NCBI GenBank assembly: GCA_017432405.1
Contig: JAFRJF010000210.1
Span: 1-34,070 of the forward strand
DNA from: Clostridia bacterium
GTDB taxonomy: Bacteria; Bacillota_A; Clostridia; Christensenellales; Aristaeellaceae
Direction of reading: 5' to 3'
DNA length: 34,070 bases
The notes below the pieces were generated by a model. That model saw only the letters and a list, made by a program, of their open reading frames with translations, was not told where the DNA came from and ran no database searches. Of the stretch, positions 33,001 to 34,070 are shown piece after piece. Each line of letters opens with the position of its first letter. The stretch's first letter is position 1. A program made the translations under genes and the position numbers.

Positions 33001-33122
33001 GCGTAGAAATCCGCGTAGGGAATGTTCATCAGGACGTATGCGCCTTTGTCCTCGGCCGTCGCCGGGACCATGAGCGCCGCGCACAGGCACAGCGCCAGCA
33101 GCAAGCTCATAAGTTTTTTCAT
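30075..33122 (-). CDS. Large exported protein with duplicated ZinT-like modules and GLUG-type repeats
   Basis: 1015 residues. Signal peptide MKKLMSLLLALCLCAALMVP, cleaved near ATA/EDK. AAAGGAG precedes ATG 33122. Residues about 25-250: an N-domain with NIPYADFYAAE and VDAVTSSTLMKPRAGALAGG, resembling Tp47-type exported proteins (pattern only). Residues about 285-475 and 830-1005 are clearly duplicated: HIEFRYGDTLEDL...KYAYWLASG against HLEFRYGSDVDAL...PYAYWLAAG, each ending LFxDEN. Their pattern recalls the metal-binding ZinT/YodA domain. Between them (about 487-800) are GLUG-like beta-solenoid repeats starting YVLTADIDLAGAEWTPIG and FTGTFDGQGHTISNLVI, rich in GG and Cys. No sortase or LRR anchor is seen. 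Flavodoxin lies 70 bp upstream on the same strand behind an iron-box-type promoter, so metal scavenging at the cell surface is a reasonable inference. Confidence 0.75.
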   Translation of the reverse strand: MKKLMSLLLALCLCAALMVPATAEDKGAYVLMNIPYADFYAAESDVAVDAVTSSTLMKPRAGALAGGSYHVDPEGSDISGVIFPVYVEDVSALASLGGVEITDDSSVEITVTLKGEEQTATYAGKDALFEAPSYSWYALGEQPTVYKTLTMGDAPAFSAIEGEAKAIEAGASIVYDRHADIVIKVDGLDGVLGEDTPVSGIVLVADDGTKVGLAHLANFWRRAEIGMRLDDAVYAALKGKRIDRIEYITTGGLYAIDVDIPVIEDARLIALSATYVELFPEFAREDLKDYWMACIKAWNVDDEAAEGYYQMLTQTYMGRLYGEEAMNAYGASPETMQFDCFFENGLAKLTVAGGVISGMDAEGNELFRHTYAFDRDMTVTYFGQEMPGYLHVYKTEDADAGLFTYFAFSDDNLAETQHIEFRYGDTLEDLNNYSEGKYAYWLASGILDGYKDSLIQDCIKLFVDENVGEAQGEAAEAETEAKADAIEISTAEQLAAIKDNLSGNYVLTADIDLAGAEWTPIGAYAPSGESAEEQEIPAVETAFTGTFDGQGHTISNLVINQPEAWAQGLFGCIANTKIGNFTLENATVDAQLMGSDVVGYAYMSTVSGVNLVNGKVTAHAGEMSAEGMYGGIVGAGMGSMVENCTAQADVVIPDGTANAGIVGGGLEMTSVVGCKATGTVTAGNDCYGLGGVSGCGFAAEQFTDCAAENVTITAGDNCFWIGGVTGYAGGYPDAQYGMPVTVFTNCTAKNVTVSAGENADGIGDIVGAGFYNEQVAQSMGAPFDQPTQFELVDCVADSDGTEADDAAVAAQLLEDVKGTYEPLFPVITDPAYDQIWLDHCAAVVGDEMAPEVAQALKDACNGTIYGQDAIDAYGDGSNGAQFDCLFVGGVDQITFDGATISGTLAGEAVFSHKYAYSSPLTLSGMMNGYLYETADADAGEFKYFFMMPDTPATTYHLEFRYGSDVDALTEYATGPYAYWLAAGFPVDADQAMTENVIGLFCDENLAEMANEQPAA

Positions 33123-33151
33123 GGTTTGATGCTCCTTTTGCGATTATTAAC

Positions 33152-33179
33152 GCCGACCATCCATCACAGAGTGGTCGGC
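33152..33179. other. Intergenic hairpin between flavodoxin and the exported-protein gene
   Basis: GCCGACCA (33152-33159) and TGGTCGGC (33172-33179), a perfect 8-bp stem with loop 12 and no T-tract. It could act as a weak terminator or processing site so that flavodoxin is expressed above the large gene. Confidence 0.5.
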
Positions 33180-33192
33180 ATCATTACAGTAA

Positions 33193-33600
33193 TCAGCCGA
33201 TGGCCTTCGCCAGCGCCTCCAGAGCGGTGTTGGCTTCGTCGTCGGGGGCCTCGTTGCAGATCACGCTCTCGCAGGCCAGGGTCACGCCGTTGGCCCGGGC
33301 GTCCGCTTCCCAGTCGCGCATCCACTGGCCGTCGCCCCAGCCGTAGGAGCCGAACAGCGCCACCTTCTTGCCCGCCAGGTTGCCCTTCACGTCGTCCCAC
33401 ATGGGCTGGAAGATGGTCTCCTCCAGCACCTCGTCGCCCATGGCCGGGCAACCGAAGGCGATGGCGTCATAGTCCGCGACCTTCGTCGCGCCGAAGGCGC
33501 CCGCCTCGATCTTGTCCGCGCCCAGGGCGTTCACGATCACGTCCGCCATAGCCTCGGTGTTGCCGGAACCGCTGTAAAACACGACTGCTACCTTGCTCAT
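33193..33600 (-). CDS. Flavodoxin (short chain)
   Basis: 135 residues. FMN electron carrier that replaces ferredoxin when iron is scarce. The phosphate loop is YSGSGNTEAM (residues about 9-18). The FMN-ring loops appear as GCPAMGDEVLEE and FGSYGWGDGQWMRDW. Length and order are normal for a short-chain flavodoxin. Start ATG 33600, with AAGGAGAG upstream. It has its own TTGACA promoter with overlapping TTAG-N6-CTAA boxes, which fits iron control, and is probably followed in the same transcript by the large exported protein. Confidence 0.92.
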   Translation of the reverse strand: MSKVAVVFYSGSGNTEAMADVIVNALGADKIEAGAFGATKVADYDAIAFGCPAMGDEVLEETIFQPMWDDVKGNLAGKKVALFGSYGWGDGQWMRDWEADARANGVTLACESVICNEAPDDEANTALEALAKAIG

Positions 33601-33711
33601 TTTACATTCTCTCCTTTTTCTTTTATGCCGTTCTGGCCGCCGCCGTCAGTTGGGTCAGCGGGTAGAGCGGCGCAAACAGCCTTCGATAGACTGCATTGCA
33701 CTTTTTAAGGA

Positions 33712-33746
33712 TTAGTCACAACTAATTCAATGTTATATTACACTAA
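33712..33746. promoter_or_regulatory. Iron-box-like operator pair at the flavodoxin promoter
   Basis: TTAGTCACAACTAA (33712-33725) is a perfect TTAG-N6-CTAA palindrome. TTATATTACACTAA (33733-33746) matches with one base changed. They are 21 bp apart, two helical turns. The pattern resembles DtxR/IdeR-type metalloregulator sites (TTAGG...CCTAA); assignment to that family is inference. Confidence 0.65.
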
Positions 33747-33763
33747 CTGCATGGGATTGTCAA
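33735..33763 (-). promoter_or_regulatory. Promoter of the flavodoxin gene
   Basis: Minus strand TTGACA (33758-33763), 17 bp, TAATAT (33735-33740). The leader is about 130 nt. The -10 region and the start-site region are covered by the box pair at 33712-33746. Confidence 0.75.
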
Positions 33764-33797
33764 TGGCTTTTCCTGAATTTCACATCGAATAAAACGC

Positions 33798-33827
33798 TTG
33801 ACAATCAGGGTTAGTGTATGCTAATAT
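33798..33827 (+). promoter_or_regulatory. Promoter of the DUF2325 gene
   Basis: TTGACA (33798-33803), 18 bp, TAATAT (33822-33827). It mirrors the flavodoxin promoter, including the sequence TTAGTGTA in the spacer. Confidence 0.7.
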
Positions 33828-33846
33828 TAGTGTTAGATAATCCTAA
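33811..33846. promoter_or_regulatory. Iron-box-like operator pair at the DUF2325 promoter
   Basis: TTAGTGTATGCTAA (33811-33824) and TTAGATAATCCTAA (33833-33846) are both perfect TTAG-N6-CTAA palindromes, 22 bp apart. The first overlaps the spacer and -10 box, the second the transcription start. Confidence 0.7.
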
Positions 33847-33869
33847 TTCGCATCGGGAGGACAGTGTCA

Positions 33870-34070
33870 ATGAGCGCAATCATCATCGGCGGTAACGAGT
33901 GTATGGGACGCACCTATCGCGACCTGTGCGCCAAATACAATATTACGGCGCGCGCTATCCCCCTCAAAAAGGGCAGCTTCGCCAACCAGCTGGGGAATCC
34001 GGATTACATATTCGTCTGTATGGACACCGTTTCGCATCCATTGGTCATCAGCGCGCAAAAGGAAGCAAAA
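33870..34070 (+). CDS. DUF2325 protein, 3' end beyond the window
   Basis: The first 67 residues are present: MSAIIIGGNECMGRTYRDLC, then AKYNITARAIPLKKGSFANQ, LGNPDYIFVCMDTVSHPLVI. This is the DUF2325 fold, a small Rossmann-like protein of unknown activity, about 90-100 residues in all, often found beside ferrous-iron transport (feoA/feoB) genes in Clostridia. ATG 33870 follows CGGGAGGA. No stop appears before the window edge. The iron-box-type promoter fits that context, so Fe(II) transport genes may follow. Confidence 0.85.
   Translation, partial: MSAIIIGGNECMGRTYRDLCAKYNITARAIPLKKGSFANQLGNPDYIFVCMDTVSHPLVISAQKEAK

Overview
The window looks like a high-GC (roughly 60 %) member of the Clostridia/Firmicutes, probably gut- or rumen-associated. 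This is an inference. It rests on AGGAGG-type ribosome binding sites before nearly every start, TTGACA/TATAAT promoters, and families common in that group: a DUF3502-type sugar-binding protein with LplB/YtcP-like permeases, DUF3795 cysteine-rich proteins, a BspA-type LRR protein, DUF2325, and a GLUG-repeat exported protein. No rRNA, tRNA or CRISPR array was seen. The region is chromosomal in style but eroded: several genes are truncated, frameshifted or fused to foreign pieces, and palindromic repeats are scattered through it.

Layout. 1-1.7 kb: an IS66-family element with a frameshifted transposase. 1.7-3.5 kb: a DUF5060/DUF4038 glycoside-hydrolase-like gene and a DUF3237-like relic. The relic and the transposase are both broken by nearly the same 22-nt insert. 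3.5-5.2 kb: a MATE exporter whose first codons come from a TetR regulator and which sits under an intact TetR-type promoter/operator. 5.4-6.9 kb: a DUF3795-GNAT fusion, a small unknown protein and a second DUF3795 protein. 7.2-7.8 kb (minus): a lipoprotein. 7.9-8.2 kb: a MITE-like inverted-repeat element. 8.4-13.8 kb: a translationally coupled four-gene operon (sugar-binding protein, ABC exporter with an N-terminal HATPase-like domain, two permeases). 14.1-19.3 kb: an LRR protein divergent from a vWA/DUF2201-like protein and a MoxR-type AAA ATPase.

19.3-23.2 kb is the most degraded part: a deleted FAD/4Fe-4S oxidoreductase, an intact iron-type alcohol dehydrogenase, a methyltransferase relic and two short membrane-protein remnants. 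Three promoters here share one layout: a C4-6/G4-5 palindrome placed directly against a weak -35 box, with TTAAA further upstream. One precedes the alcohol dehydrogenase and one precedes a complete peptide/nickel-type ABC operon (23.2-28.3 kb), which suggests co-regulation. After this come a methyltransferase (28.3-29.1 kb) and a flavodoxin/S41-peptidase chimera (29.1-30.0 kb).

30.1-34.07 kb reads as an iron-responsive locus. A flavodoxin and a 1015-residue exported protein with two ZinT-like modules are on the minus strand. A DUF2325 gene, cut by the window end, is divergent. The shared intergenic region has three perfect TTAG-N6-CTAA palindromes and one near match, arranged as one pair at each promoter.
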